From: Bradyrhizobium tropiciagri
Lineage (GTDB): Bacteria > Pseudomonadota > Alphaproteobacteria > Rhizobiales > Xanthobacteraceae
Reading direction: 5' to 3'
Assembly: GCF_001189845.1 (NCBI RefSeq)
Contig: NZ_LFLZ01000021.1
Location: 62,001 to 126,000, forward strand
Length of the DNA: 64,000 nt
Shown: piece after piece, positions 9,088 through 17,242 of the stretch
Numbering within the stretch: the first letter of the stretch is position 1
Layout of the letters: each line of letters begins with the position of its first letter
Translations under genes and position numbers: made by a program
The notes under the pieces: model-generated
The model's input: the letters and a program-made list of their open reading frames with translations, nothing else
Database searches by the model: none
What the model was told of the DNA's origin: nothing

Positions 9088-9310
9088 ACAATTCGCTGAG
9101 ATTCGGATTGCTTCACTCGCATCGGCGCAAGTTGTTGAATATCAATTTGCCTCGCGGAGACACACAGCTTCGCAAGTGCTTGCCCGCGGCGTCCCGTCCG
9201 TTCGCCGTGGCTCCCCGCGGCCGGTCTCCCCTCCCGAGGACCGGCCGCCCCCTCCCCAGGGCTGACGAGCGGCGGCTCAGGATCGAAGGGGGATGGGGCA
9301 CTTTGGATCG
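9088..9310. repeat. Intergenic repeat with strong GC hairpin, copy 1
   Basis: This gene-free stretch resembles 49566-49816. The first half shares ATTGCTTCACTCGC and an A-T-rich CAAT block. The second half shares GTGGCTCCCCGCGGCCGGTC, then GACCGGCCGCCCCC and finally CTTTGGATCG. GCGGCCGGTC and GACCGGCCGC form a perfect 10-bp stem with a 12-base loop (about 9217-9248). It could act as a terminator for the CoA-transferase transcript or as a mobile palindromic unit. A small secreted-protein gene follows at 9341, and a decayed copy of the same gene also follows the 49-kb repeat. Confidence 0.6.
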
Positions 9311-9340
9311 ACGAAAACAACGGCCACATTGGAGCAGATG

Positions 9341-9700
9341 ATGAAACTCCCTCTCGCTTATGCGGTAACCGCGAGTTGCCTTTTCGCATTTGTCTCCGGA
9401 GCGCAAGCCCGCCCTGCATACGATGGCTCCTGGGACCTCCTCTTCGTGACGCAAAGGGGTGCGTGCGATCCGACCTACAATTTCTCGGTCAACATCAGCA
9501 ACGGTGTCGTCACGCATCCGAATCTGGTGAAGTTCAGGGGCTATGTAGCTCGCTCGGGTGCCGTTCGCGCTTCCGTGACTGTTCAGGACAAGTTCGCGTC
9601 CGGCTCAGGCCGGCTCTCGAGCAACTCTGGTCGCGGAACGTGGAGCGGCAATTCGGGGAGCGCGCGTTGCTCGGGCTATTGGACCGCCGTGCGAAACTGA
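9341..9700 (+). CDS. Small secreted protein, function unknown
   Basis: About 119 residues are predicted. The N-terminus MKLPLAYAVTASCLFAFVSGAQA is a clear Sec signal peptide with an AQA cleavage site, leaving a mature protein of ~95 residues beginning RPAYDGSWDLLF. The mature part is Gly/Ser rich toward the end (SGSGRLSSNSGRGTWSGNSG) with two Cys (GACDPT and SARCSG) that may form a disulfide after export. I chose the ATG at 9341 because GGAG lies six bases upstream; an in-frame ATG at 9338 is too close. I do not recognise a family. A truncated, frameshifted relative is at 51176. Confidence 0.75.
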   Translation: MKLPLAYAVTASCLFAFVSGAQARPAYDGSWDLLFVTQRGACDPTYNFSVNISNGVVTHPNLVKFRGYVARSGAVRASVTVQDKFASGSGRLSSNSGRGTWSGNSGSARCSGYWTAVRN

Positions 9701-9821
9701 CAACAGATTTGGCGTAACCATCCGCCGGATGGGCCGGGAAGGAAACCTAGCGTTGGCTTCCCTTTCGTGTGCGATGGGGGCGTCGAGCGCAGCTCTACCA
9801 AAGCTTATTCGCAAATACGCC

Positions 9822-9831
9822 CGTGCAATAG
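9822..9831 (+). promoter_or_regulatory. CGTGCAATAG motif upstream of a secreted-protein gene
   Basis: CGTGCAATAG occurs here, at 25690-25699 and at 29760-29769, each 60-83 bases before a gene start on the same strand. The copies here and at 29.76 kb extend to CGTGCAATAGAA. It may be part of a shared promoter or operator. I know of no named factor for it. Confidence 0.3.
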
Positions 9832-9911
9832 AACGATGCACTCAAACTGGATCAGGATGGGTCCTCAGAAATCGTGACGAATGCAGGACGTGCGCGCAAA
9901 GGAGATTTGGA

Positions 9912-10406
9912 ATGCGTAAAACCGTGATCGTTGTCGCAACCGCTGTTCTCGCCGTCGGCAGCATGTCATTATCGACCTCGGCATCCGCTTTCGGCCTCTT
10001 ACCCCTTGGTGGGCTGGGTCTCGTCCACCCTGGTTTCGGCCTCGCTCAGCCTGGCTTCCGCCTCGCTCACCGCGGCTTCGGCCCCGCTCACATTGGCGGC
10101 GGCTACAGTCTCGGCCACCTCGATGGCAGCTTCGGCGGCCGCCGCTTTGGCGACGGGCCCTACTACGGCGGCTACGCCCATGACGGCGGATCCTTCCACC
10201 GCGGCTACGCATATCGAGCTGTGCGTTCCTACGACGGCTACGCCTATGGCGGCTACGGCTATGGCGGCCAATCTTACGATGGCGACTACACCTATGGCGA
10301 TGGGCCTTACGACGGCGACGCCTATGCCAGCGAGCCTTACGACGGAAATTACACCAACGGCTCCGCCCGCGGACGTCGCAGCAGGCGAGGCGCAGCGAGT
10401 CGGTGA
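9912..10406 (+). CDS. Secreted Gly/Tyr/Asp-rich repeat protein
   Basis: The predicted 164-residue protein starts MRKTVIVVATAVLAVGSM, a Sec signal peptide ending near STSASA. The mature region has low complexity. First come repeats of the form GLxHPGFGLAQPGF, then tandem units built on YDGYAYGGYGYGGQSYDG and GPYDGDAY, and a basic C-terminus (RGRRSRRGAASR). Such chains are found in exported surface or envelope-stress proteins of rhizobia, but I assign no activity. AAAGGAGA lies about 7 bases before the ATG, and the frame can be followed further upstream without a better ribosome site. The repeat units are recent, as shown by repeated codons for GGCTAC and GGCGGC. Confidence 0.8.
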   Translation: MRKTVIVVATAVLAVGSMSLSTSASAFGLLPLGGLGLVHPGFGLAQPGFRLAHRGFGPAHIGGGYSLGHLDGSFGGRRFGDGPYYGGYAHDGGSFHRGYAYRAVRSYDGYAYGGYGYGGQSYDGDYTYGDGPYDGDAYASEPYDGNYTNGSARGRRSRRGAASR

Positions 10407-10473
10407 TTTAGGGACTGCCAGCTGTTAGGCCAAACCTCTGTCTCCAAATAGCCATCGCGCGGCGGAGGAGGAG

Positions 10474-10602
10474 GTGGCAAATCTGCTGCGCCAGCTCAAG
10501 TTGCCGTTCGACGAAAGGGGCCGGCGTCGCGCGGCAAACCGGACCGAATGGTTTGGCCAGCTCAACGAGCCGCTTGAGGTGCACGATATCCTCCGCGCCT
10601 GA
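10474..10602 (+). CDS. Possible 42-residue ORF or gene remnant
   Basis: A short frame ends TEWFGQLNEPLEVHDILRA. It is charged, helical in character and has no low-complexity bias, so it looks like real protein sequence. A GTG at 10474 follows a GGAGGAGGAG run that could serve as a ribosome site. The frame is open back to a stop at 10426, so it might instead be the relic of a longer gene. I recognise no family. The rest of the 10407-10770 gap shows nothing definite. Confidence 0.3.
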   Translation: MANLLRQLKLPFDERGRRRAANRTEWFGQLNEPLEVHDILRA

Positions 10603-10770
10603 GGATGACGGCAGAGGCTAGTCGCCGATGACGGCGCTCGATGCAGTGTCCGGGTTCGTGACACGGTACGTAAGACGGACCGGATCTACTAGCTTCACGC
10701 CATCCATCCGTCCGCCCTGCCGGTCACGATCGCGCGATAGTTGTTTCGAGAGGCTTCGATGGAGATTTAA

Positions 10771-11640
10771 ATGATCACCACCTGGACAGAATGCACTTTG
10801 CGGCCTGGTCGCATTCGCCTGTCACTATTCGGCGCGCTGGCGTCAATCGCACTGCTGGCGGCGGCGCCTGCAGCGGCTGACGACGTCAGCGTCAAGTTGG
10901 CCTGGAGCCGGGCCACGCCGAAAGGCGCGCAGGTCGCCAGCGGCTACCTCACCATCGAGAACCGTGGAGCTTCTGCCGACAGGCTGATTTCCGCGGCGAC
11001 GCCCGCCGCCACCAGGATTGAGATCCACGAGATGACGACCCTCGACGGCATCATGGTGATGCGGCTCGTCGAGGGTGGGCTCACCATCCCGCCTGGAGCC
11101 AGCGTGACGCTCAAGCCCGGCAGCAGCCACCTGATGTTCATCGGCCTGAGTGCGCCCTTCAGCGAAGGTGAGCACATTCCGGCCGCGCTGATGTTCGAGA
11201 AGGCGGGCAAGATCGACGTGGCTTTCGACGTCGGAAGCGTCGGCGCACAGGGACCCAGGATGAGCGTCGCGGTAGCCGCAGCGGTTGTGGCGGAACCCCC
11301 GCCACATCGAGCCCCAGATGACTTTTTTACCCACATCTGCGGCACCCGTGTCATGGCTAACGTCACAGTTTCTCCGATCCGCGCCGGGCAGGTTGCAGTT
11401 TCGATCGAGCTCGAAAATGCCGAGGAGCTGCCTCTCGCGGCACAGTCTCTGTTGGTCACGCTGTCCAATCCAGACGTGCCGGTCACGCCAGCGACTACCG
11501 AGGCCGAACGCGTCGCCAGCGACAAATGGCGCGCGCGCGTGCCTGTAGCTGGACCGGGCAAGTGGTCGCTCGCACTCGGCATCCAGATCGCCGCCGACGA
11601 CCGCGTGGATATCGCTGCACCGATCCTGATCGGGAAGTAG
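10771..11640 (+). CDS. PCuAC-type copper chaperone with extra C-terminal domain
   Basis: Residues 1-37 form a signal peptide (LSLFGALASIALLAAAPAAA). Residues ~40-165 match the PCuAC/DUF461 periplasmic copper-binding fold: the ASGYLTIENRG strand, the His/Met ligand cluster IHEMTTLDGIMVMR, and HLMFIGL after a Pro/Gly loop. PCuAC proteins deliver Cu(I) to the CuA site of cytochrome oxidase. Residues ~185-289 form a second beta domain (VSIELENAEELPLAAQSLLVTLSNP, WRARVPVAGPGKWSLAL) that resembles CopC/YtkA-like immunoglobulin-type domains. At 289 residues it is about twice a single PCuAC protein. GGAG precedes the ATG. It is monocistronic as far as I can see. Confidence 0.82.
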   Translation: MITTWTECTLRPGRIRLSLFGALASIALLAAAPAAADDVSVKLAWSRATPKGAQVASGYLTIENRGASADRLISAATPAATRIEIHEMTTLDGIMVMRLVEGGLTIPPGASVTLKPGSSHLMFIGLSAPFSEGEHIPAALMFEKAGKIDVAFDVGSVGAQGPRMSVAVAAAVVAEPPPHRAPDDFFTHICGTRVMANVTVSPIRAGQVAVSIELENAEELPLAAQSLLVTLSNPDVPVTPATTEAERVASDKWRARVPVAGPGKWSLALGIQIAADDRVDIAAPILIGK

Positions 11641-12085
11641 GAATGGAGAAGGCGACGCTTGGAATTTTCAAGCGTCGGTGTCGGTCATTGACTTTGTGGT
11701 CTTCCGGCCAGGGGCTCGCCACTGGACATTTCGAGGCAAGTCAAAAAAGTCAAAAGGTCAACATAGCTCTGCGCGCCTCCACTGCAGCTCTCCCCAACGC
11801 AGGTCTGCTTGTTCGACGCGCCAAATTCAGGTGAGGTCTGTCCAGCTCATTCTTGGCACCTTCTTCGTCTTTCGTGGAGTCCGCGATTTTGGTGCCGACT
11901 GCTGCCACCTCGGCGCTGCAGTTTCGGACAATATCGAAGGGCGGCCGCGGCCCGATCAATCGCACATGCGGCAGCAACAGTGGCGGCTACAGCAAGAATG
12001 AAGGCGCGCCGTTGAATACGTGTCGGACTCGATCCAGTTCGTGACGCCTGCGCGCTCAGTCATCCGATCCGGAACGAGTGAGCCT
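11641..12085. other. Gene-poor gap between convergent genes
   Basis: This lies between the copper-chaperone gene (plus) and ndh (minus). A short frame near 11930-12030 encodes a Cys/Gly/Asn-rich string (INRTCGSNSGGYSKN) that could be a remnant of a secreted protein, but it has no convincing start. I see no strong terminator hairpin. Confidence 0.35.
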
Positions 12086-13423
12086 CTAAGGTTCAGGTAT
12101 CAATCGCGAGCTGCGCTGGCCGGTGAAATACGACCAGAGCCACTGGCGCTGTACGCGCAGGCGGTTCTGTAACTGAGGCAACGAGAGGATGTGAATGAAC
12201 GCCCACACCAGCCACGTCAGGAAGCCGCTGGTGCGCAGCCAACCACGCTCCAGTACGGCGTAATTCTTGCCGACGACTGCCATGTTGCCCTTGTCGAAAT
12301 AGCGGAATGGGCGTTTGACCTTCTGCCCCTTCAGCTCCTTTGCGATCAGCCGCCCGACAAAGCGTCCTTCCTGGATCGCCGCCTGCGCGACGCCCGGCAC
12401 CGGGTGTTCGTTTTGCATGACCGACGCCGCATCGCCCACGACGAAGACGCCGGGCGCGTCCACGACCTTCAAGAAGGGATCAACGAGCGCGCGCCCGGCG
12501 CGATCGGTCTTGGCGCCCAGCATCTTTGGAATAGGCGATGCCGCAACTCCGGCGGTCCACAGCACCGTGGCGCTGGGGATTCTGACCGTCGCGCCGGGGA
12601 TCCCGCTTTCGCTGGCGACCACGCCCTCCGCGTCGACGGTCTCGACCTTCACTCCGGTCTGGACCTTCACGCCGAGCTTCGTGAGCCGTCGGGTCACCCG
12701 GCGGGACAGCGACTCGGCAAAGGTCGGCAGAACCCGCTTGCCTGCGTCGAGTAGAATAATTTTGGCCTGCGCCGGATCGATGCGCCGGAAGTTTCCGCGC
12801 AGCGTGACCCTCACCATCTGTGCCAGAGACGCCGCGAGTTCGACGCCTGTCGGGCCGGCGCCGACCAGGACGAACGTCATCTGTCGCGCGCGTTCGCTCT
12901 CGTCCTCGGTCGTTGCGGCCAATTCAAACGCGCCCAGGATTTTGGCCCGGATAGTCTCGGCGTCGCTGAGATTTTTGAGGCCCGGCGCATGCTGCGCGAA
13001 TTCGTCGTGGCCGAAGTAACTCGGACGCGCACCGGTCGCGACCACCAGATAGTCGTAGGCGATCTTGCGGATGCCCACGCCAGGGGAAGACGCCTCGATC
13101 GTGCGAGAAGCGACGTCGAGTCCCATGACCTCCGCCAGGAGCACGCTCAGGTTTGGCTGCTTTACCTCGAGCTGACGGATTGGGGCGGCGATCTCCGCAG
13201 GCGAGAGGACCGCCGTCGCCACTTGGTAGAGCAGCGGCTGAAAGATATGGTGGTTGCGGCGGTCGATCAGGACGACATCGACATCGGCGCGCCGCAGCGC
13301 GCGTGCTGCGGCGAGTCCGGCAAAGCCGGCGCCGATGATCAGAATGCGCTTTCGCTCTCGACGAGGGGCCTCGGCGACGGCCGTTGCCTCGTCAGGCCGG
13401 GTCTCAGCCAACATCGCACTCAT
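12086..13423 (-). CDS. ndh: Type II NADH dehydrogenase (NDH-2), FAD-dependent
   Basis: A single-subunit, non-proton-pumping NADH:quinone oxidoreductase on the inner membrane face. The 445-residue protein has an N-terminal FAD Rossmann motif (RILIIGAGFAGLAAARAL), a second nucleotide motif for NADH (FVLVGAGPTGVELAASLA), and the FAD-binding DPFLKVVDAPGVFVVGDAAS segment. It carries the NDH-2 hallmark AAIQEGRFVGRLIAKELKG and a C-terminal amphipathic/hydrophobic patch (GFLTWLVWAFIHILSLPQ) that anchors it to the membrane. GAGG lies seven bases before the ATG. It is last of four minus-strand genes and would reoxidise NADH formed by the 3-hydroxyacyl-CoA dehydrogenase encoded upstream. Confidence 0.93.
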   Translation of the reverse strand: MSAMLAETRPDEATAVAEAPRRERKRILIIGAGFAGLAAARALRRADVDVVLIDRRNHHIFQPLLYQVATAVLSPAEIAAPIRQLEVKQPNLSVLLAEVMGLDVASRTIEASSPGVGIRKIAYDYLVVATGARPSYFGHDEFAQHAPGLKNLSDAETIRAKILGAFELAATTEDESERARQMTFVLVGAGPTGVELAASLAQMVRVTLRGNFRRIDPAQAKIILLDAGKRVLPTFAESLSRRVTRRLTKLGVKVQTGVKVETVDAEGVVASESGIPGATVRIPSATVLWTAGVAASPIPKMLGAKTDRAGRALVDPFLKVVDAPGVFVVGDAASVMQNEHPVPGVAQAAIQEGRFVGRLIAKELKGQKVKRPFRYFDKGNMAVVGKNYAVLERGWLRTSGFLTWLVWAFIHILSLPQLQNRLRVQRQWLWSYFTGQRSSRLIPEP

Positions 13424-13477
13424 AGTTCACCTCGTTGGTGCTCATTGTCATGACGGCTTCTGCCGGGGACGTTGCTC

Positions 13478-15007
13478 TCAGCGCTCCAGCCATTCGGGTT
13501 TGCTCGAGCCGCGCGGCACAAGCACCGTCCTGAAGGAGCCGGGAGTCCGCGACAGGACCACCTGGTCGGTCATCCCCTGATATGTGCCCAGCGGCGTTTC
13601 CGCGGTGAACAGATCCGGAGCAATGTTCGCGTGCTCGTCGGAAGATCCGGCCGTCGCCTTGGCGTACTCCTTGTCGAAGATGCCGAGCGACAGCAGCCAC
13701 AGCACGGTTCGCGTCAGGGAAACGGTGACCCGGTAACTGCCGCCCTCGACAGCGCGCCGGCGCAGCGCTGCGAGAATCCCGATTGTCCCCATCCAGCCCA
13801 CGATATTGTCGACAATGGGGATGATGGGCGGCGATTTGGGATCTGTGGGCGTACCTTCAAGAGCGAACAGGCCCGCGACGGTCGCACCGATTTCATCGAA
13901 CCCCGGACGCTCCTTCCACGGACCCTTGTTGCCGTGAAGCAGGACCTGAGCATGAATCAGGCCAGGCTTCTTCGCGGCGAGCGTTTCGGCATCGAGGCCA
14001 TGGCGCTCCAGATAACCCGGGCGCTTGTTGGCAAAGAAGATGTCGGCATCTTTCAGCAGCTCGTCGAATTTCGCACGATCTTCCTTCGAATAGTCCAGGA
14101 TGGTTTGACGCATACCGACCTGCACGTCCCACACAAACGCCTCAATCTCGGTGTCGGCTGGCCGCCAGACGTTGAGGACGTCGGCCCCGTGTTGCGCGAG
14201 GTCTCTGCCTATGCCCCCCCCGGCGATCACATGCCCCATTCCGAGAGCGCGAATGCCATCCAGCGGGCTCTTTGCATCCTTCTTGAAAGGAATCGGCTCG
14301 CTGTCGCCGATCTTCTCCACCGTGATCAATGGCATTCTGGAAAGCACGTCGGTGTATTGGGGCTCCTTCCGGAATTCCTCGAAGGTACGCACCTTCGCCA
14401 TCACGACCCCAGCCTCTGCCCCGGCGTTCTCGAGATCATCGGCGCGCCACTGCCGAATGGCCTTTTGCACGGCTTCAGCGTTTGCGTTGCACTTGAGCAG
14501 ATCCAGGGTGCGGGCAGCCAGCTTGGGATAGACGTTCAAGGCGACGACGTGCCGCCCATCCTTGGTTTCGCGAAACAGCGGCAGTTCGAAGAACGGGTTG
14601 AGCGGGTCTCCGAAGACCGGAGGACGACCATTGATGGTCTCCCACTTCAGATCGAAGAAGCCAGCGAACCGCTTGAGAGCCTTGCGGACATCCACCGCAA
14701 TATCCTGTCCTTCGCCTGTCCGGGATTGCCACAGCGCCGCGACAGCGGTGGCCTTGGCGGCAAGCCCAATCGCGGCCATGGTCCCAAACCGAAACGGGCT
14801 CGGAATGATCGGATCGCGGCCGTAGAAGGTGAGCTTGCCGCCGCTGTGCGCGGTCGATAGTTCGACGTCCTTCAGGACGTCATTAACCGCGCCGTGAAAG
14901 TCGAAATCCGAGTTGGTCACCGGATTGGCGAGCTTCGATTCAATGGTCTCGGTGAGCAGGTCGGTTCCGAGCTTTTCTGCCGGCTGGATCGTCGTTGTGA
15001 TATTCAT
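13478..15007 (-). CDS. CaiB/BaiF-family CoA-transferase, long form
   Basis: The 509-residue protein belongs to type III CoA-transferases but is longer than the usual ~400. The first ~230 residues include MAAIGLAAKATAVAALWQSRTGEGQDIAVDV and an FFDLKWETINGRPPVFGD block. The second half carries LRALGMGHVIAGGGIGRDLAQHGADVLNV, the usual N-terminal CaiB signature in a circularly shifted position, followed by FDEIGATVAGLFALEG. This domain order, with the signature mid-protein, is seen in a subset of the family. AAGGA precedes the ATG. It is encoded between the 3-hydroxyacyl-CoA dehydrogenase and ndh, probably acting on a hydroxy- or oxo-acid. Confidence 0.85.
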   Translation of the reverse strand: MNITTTIQPAEKLGTDLLTETIESKLANPVTNSDFDFHGAVNDVLKDVELSTAHSGGKLTFYGRDPIIPSPFRFGTMAAIGLAAKATAVAALWQSRTGEGQDIAVDVRKALKRFAGFFDLKWETINGRPPVFGDPLNPFFELPLFRETKDGRHVVALNVYPKLAARTLDLLKCNANAEAVQKAIRQWRADDLENAGAEAGVVMAKVRTFEEFRKEPQYTDVLSRMPLITVEKIGDSEPIPFKKDAKSPLDGIRALGMGHVIAGGGIGRDLAQHGADVLNVWRPADTEIEAFVWDVQVGMRQTILDYSKEDRAKFDELLKDADIFFANKRPGYLERHGLDAETLAAKKPGLIHAQVLLHGNKGPWKERPGFDEIGATVAGLFALEGTPTDPKSPPIIPIVDNIVGWMGTIGILAALRRRAVEGGSYRVTVSLTRTVLWLLSLGIFDKEYAKATAGSSDEHANIAPDLFTAETPLGTYQGMTDQVVLSRTPGSFRTVLVPRGSSKPEWLER

Positions 15008-15057
15008 TTGTGAATTCCTTCTCGCTTGGGAGAGTGTTGGCTGCTTGCAGCGGATCG

Positions 15058-16032
15058 TTACTCGGCTGCGGCTTCACGCGGAGTGACCGTCTCCGACCGC
15101 TTGGTGCGCAGTTCGATGAGGCCGAGCAGGATCTCGTCCCGCTGCGTCTCCAGCTCCTGGACGGTGCGCGTTCCAACATCGGCGCGGACGCTGTCGATAA
15201 GCTTCTGTTGCACGTCCGGCGTCAGCACCGGCGAACCGAGGGTCTTCCACCAGGCTGTCATCGGACCCGAGAACTGATGGAAGAAGTGCTCGATGCCGCC
15301 TGGTCCACCGCCAAGGTGATTGAGCATCATGTTGCCCATGACGCCCCAGCGCAGGCCCGGGCCCCAGGATAAGGCAGTGTCGACGTCGGCGGCGCTCACC
15401 ACGCCCTCGGCGACGAGATAGTAGACCTCGCGCGCCAGAGCGGACTGCAAGCGATTTGCGACGTGGCCGGGCAACTCCTTGTTGACGCGCACTGTCTTTT
15501 GCCCGATCGAGGTGTAGAATTCCTCAGCGCGCCGGATTGTCGCTTCCGAGGTTTTGGCTCCGCCGACGATTTCGGTCAGCGGAATCAAGTGCGGCGGATT
15601 GAACGGATGGCCGATGACACAGCGCTCGGGATGCGTGGCGGCTCCCTTCTGGATCTCGCTCATGGTGAGCCCGGAAGAGCTCGATGCGATGATCACCTCG
15701 GGTGGCAGCAGTTCATCGAGCTGCCCGTAGAGTTTCTGTTTGAAATCGATCCGCTCGGGCCCGTTTTCCTGGACGAGGTCGACGCCGGCGACCGCCTGCG
15801 CGAGGTCGGTCGTGAACTTGAGGTTCGACTGCGACGCTCCCGCTGACAGGCCCAGTCGCTTGAGCGCCGGCCAGGCCGTGTCCACGAACTTGCGCAGCGA
15901 GGCTTCCGCGTTCGGTGCGGGGTCGGTCGCGACAACCTGCAATCCCTTGGCGAGGAACAGCGAGGCCCAGCTCGCGCCGATCACGCCGGTGCCGATGATG
16001 GCGATGCGGTGAATGGGTTTGGTGTTGGTCAT
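15058..16032 (-). CDS. NAD-dependent 3-hydroxyacyl-CoA dehydrogenase family protein
   Basis: The N-terminal Rossmann fold has IAIIGTGVIGASWASLF, and an acidic residue (VVATDPAP) suggests NAD preference. The catalytic His sits in CVIGHPFNPPHLIPL, with SSSSGLTMSEI and the ELPGHVANRLQ helix after it. This pattern fits single-domain 3-hydroxyacyl-CoA dehydrogenases, L-carnitine 3-dehydrogenase and lambda-crystallin/L-gulonate dehydrogenase, and the exact substrate cannot be chosen. I chose the ATG at 16032 (MTNTKPIHRI) because GGAG is eight bases upstream. An in-frame ATG 18 bases earlier is possible. Twenty-one bases separate it from the YWTD gene, and the CoA-transferase gene follows. Confidence 0.88.
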   Translation of the reverse strand: MTNTKPIHRIAIIGTGVIGASWASLFLAKGLQVVATDPAPNAEASLRKFVDTAWPALKRLGLSAGASQSNLKFTTDLAQAVAGVDLVQENGPERIDFKQKLYGQLDELLPPEVIIASSSSGLTMSEIQKGAATHPERCVIGHPFNPPHLIPLTEIVGGAKTSEATIRRAEEFYTSIGQKTVRVNKELPGHVANRLQSALAREVYYLVAEGVVSAADVDTALSWGPGLRWGVMGNMMLNHLGGGPGGIEHFFHQFSGPMTAWWKTLGSPVLTPDVQQKLIDSVRADVGTRTVQELETQRDEILLGLIELRTKRSETVTPREAAAE

Positions 16033-16053
16033 TTCACGTCTCCGATGCATTTG

Positions 16054-16968
16054 TCAGATTTCGGCGTAGGCGATGCCGGTGAGGTTGCCCTGGGCGTAGA
16101 GGAAGTTGCGTTCGTTCTTGCCATCGAGATCGGCGGAATATACCGAGCCGGCGAAGTCGGTGACGAACATCCGGTTGCCAGGCACATCGAGCGCGATGCC
16201 GATGCCTTCCATCAGATGCGTGACCAGGATCTCGGGCTCCGCCTTTGTGTCGATCGGCGCGCGATTGACGGTGTTGCCGCGCGGAGGATCGCCGCGGTCG
16301 GTCCAGTAGAGGACGCGGTTCGCCACATCGAGCTCGAGGTCGATCGGTTCCGGCAGGCGATCAAACAACACCTCGATGTCGGAGCGGTTCGCCGGGCTTT
16401 CCCCCTTCGGGAGGTCGATGTTGGCGCGGAAGATGCGGCCGAGGTCGCCGTTGTCAGGACCCTTTTGCGTCCAGTAGATGTGCCGCCGGTTGGGATCGAC
16501 GGTGATTCCGACGCACCACCGGGTTTGATCTTTCCGGTCCTTGTCGCCGCGGCCGGTCTCGACCAGCGTTTCGACCTGCGAGCCGTCGAGGTTCGCGCGC
16601 ATCACGCGCATGCCTTCGCGGTCGCACCAATAGAGCTTCTTTCCCTCTTCGTCGAGGTGCATCTGTTTCGGCGTATACGTAACGCCTGGTGGAATGATGA
16701 TCTTGCGATTCCCACCGTCGAGATCGGCTCGCTCGATCGAGCCGTCATTGAGGTTGGGAACGCCCATGTTGGTCCAATAGATATGACCTGCCTCCAAATC
16801 GACCGCGATGCCGTCGGGAAAGCGACAATCAGTGACGATGGTCTTGCGGTCGGAGCCATCGGGTTTCATCGAGTGAATGCGGTCCCCGCTCAGTTCGAGA
16901 ACGAACAGCCTGCCGGAGCGGGCGACGCTCGATGAATTCTTCGATTTGGTTGCTTCAAGTACCGTCAT
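16054..16968 (-). CDS. YWTD-type beta-propeller protein
   Basis: The 304-residue protein is made of repeated propeller blades with the LDL-receptor class B motif: HIYWTNMG, KLYWCDREG, HIYWTQKG, VLYWTDRG and MFVTDFAG, each about 45-50 residues apart. Blades are joined by segments like GSIERADLDGGNRK. There is no signal peptide, so it is probably cytoplasmic. Such bacterial proteins are often annotated as 3-hydroxyacyl-CoA dehydrogenase-associated or SMP-30-like, but no enzymatic residues are obvious. AAGGA precedes the ATG at 16968. It is first in the minus-strand operon with a dehydrogenase and a CoA-transferase, suggesting a role in that pathway or in protein contacts. Confidence 0.8.
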   Translation of the reverse strand: MTVLEATKSKNSSSVARSGRLFVLELSGDRIHSMKPDGSDRKTIVTDCRFPDGIAVDLEAGHIYWTNMGVPNLNDGSIERADLDGGNRKIIIPPGVTYTPKQMHLDEEGKKLYWCDREGMRVMRANLDGSQVETLVETGRGDKDRKDQTRWCVGITVDPNRRHIYWTQKGPDNGDLGRIFRANIDLPKGESPANRSDIEVLFDRLPEPIDLELDVANRVLYWTDRGDPPRGNTVNRAPIDTKAEPEILVTHLMEGIGIALDVPGNRMFVTDFAGSVYSADLDGKNERNFLYAQGNLTGIAYAEI

Positions 16969-17026
16969 GGTTTTTCCTTCGGGTCAGAGTTGTCGCGTCT
17001 CGCTGGCCTCTAGTTGGCCCACGTGC

Positions 17027-17070
17027 GCCATCGTTGCGAGTAAAGGCCGGCAAATCGCGCCAAATTGCCG
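17027..17070 (-). repeat. Partial copy of the dispersed ATTTGC/TTCACTCGC repeat
   Basis: On the minus strand this reads GCGATTTGCCGGCCTTTACT followed by CGC, matching the core GATTTGCACTGCTTCACTCG of the 49-kb copy. Only the first half of the repeat is present, without the GC hairpin. It lies in the 274-base gap between the divergent YWTD operon and the giant kinase gene. Confidence 0.4.
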
Positions 17071-17242
17071 CTAACCGGAAGGGAGATTTCGCGTATTCCG
17101 GACCGGGCAAGATCATCGGACGGCTGGTATTTCTCAGGCGATCGGGTACGATTTCTACAGCCGGAGCGAGGCCGCGCACATCGCGCACGCAAAGTGTGGC
17201 TGGCCGAACTCAATTGGGAGTCCGAATGCCGGAGGCTCAGAG

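Noticed and set aside
9912..10406. Toxin or phage tail-fibre role for the Gly/Tyr repeat protein
   Set aside because: Only a signal peptide and low-complexity repeats are visible, with no toxin or phage neighbours.
13472..14860. A 462-codon open frame on the plus strand opposite the CoA-transferase
   Set aside because: It overlaps a clear CaiB/BaiF gene and has a composition typical of the antisense of GC-rich coding DNA.
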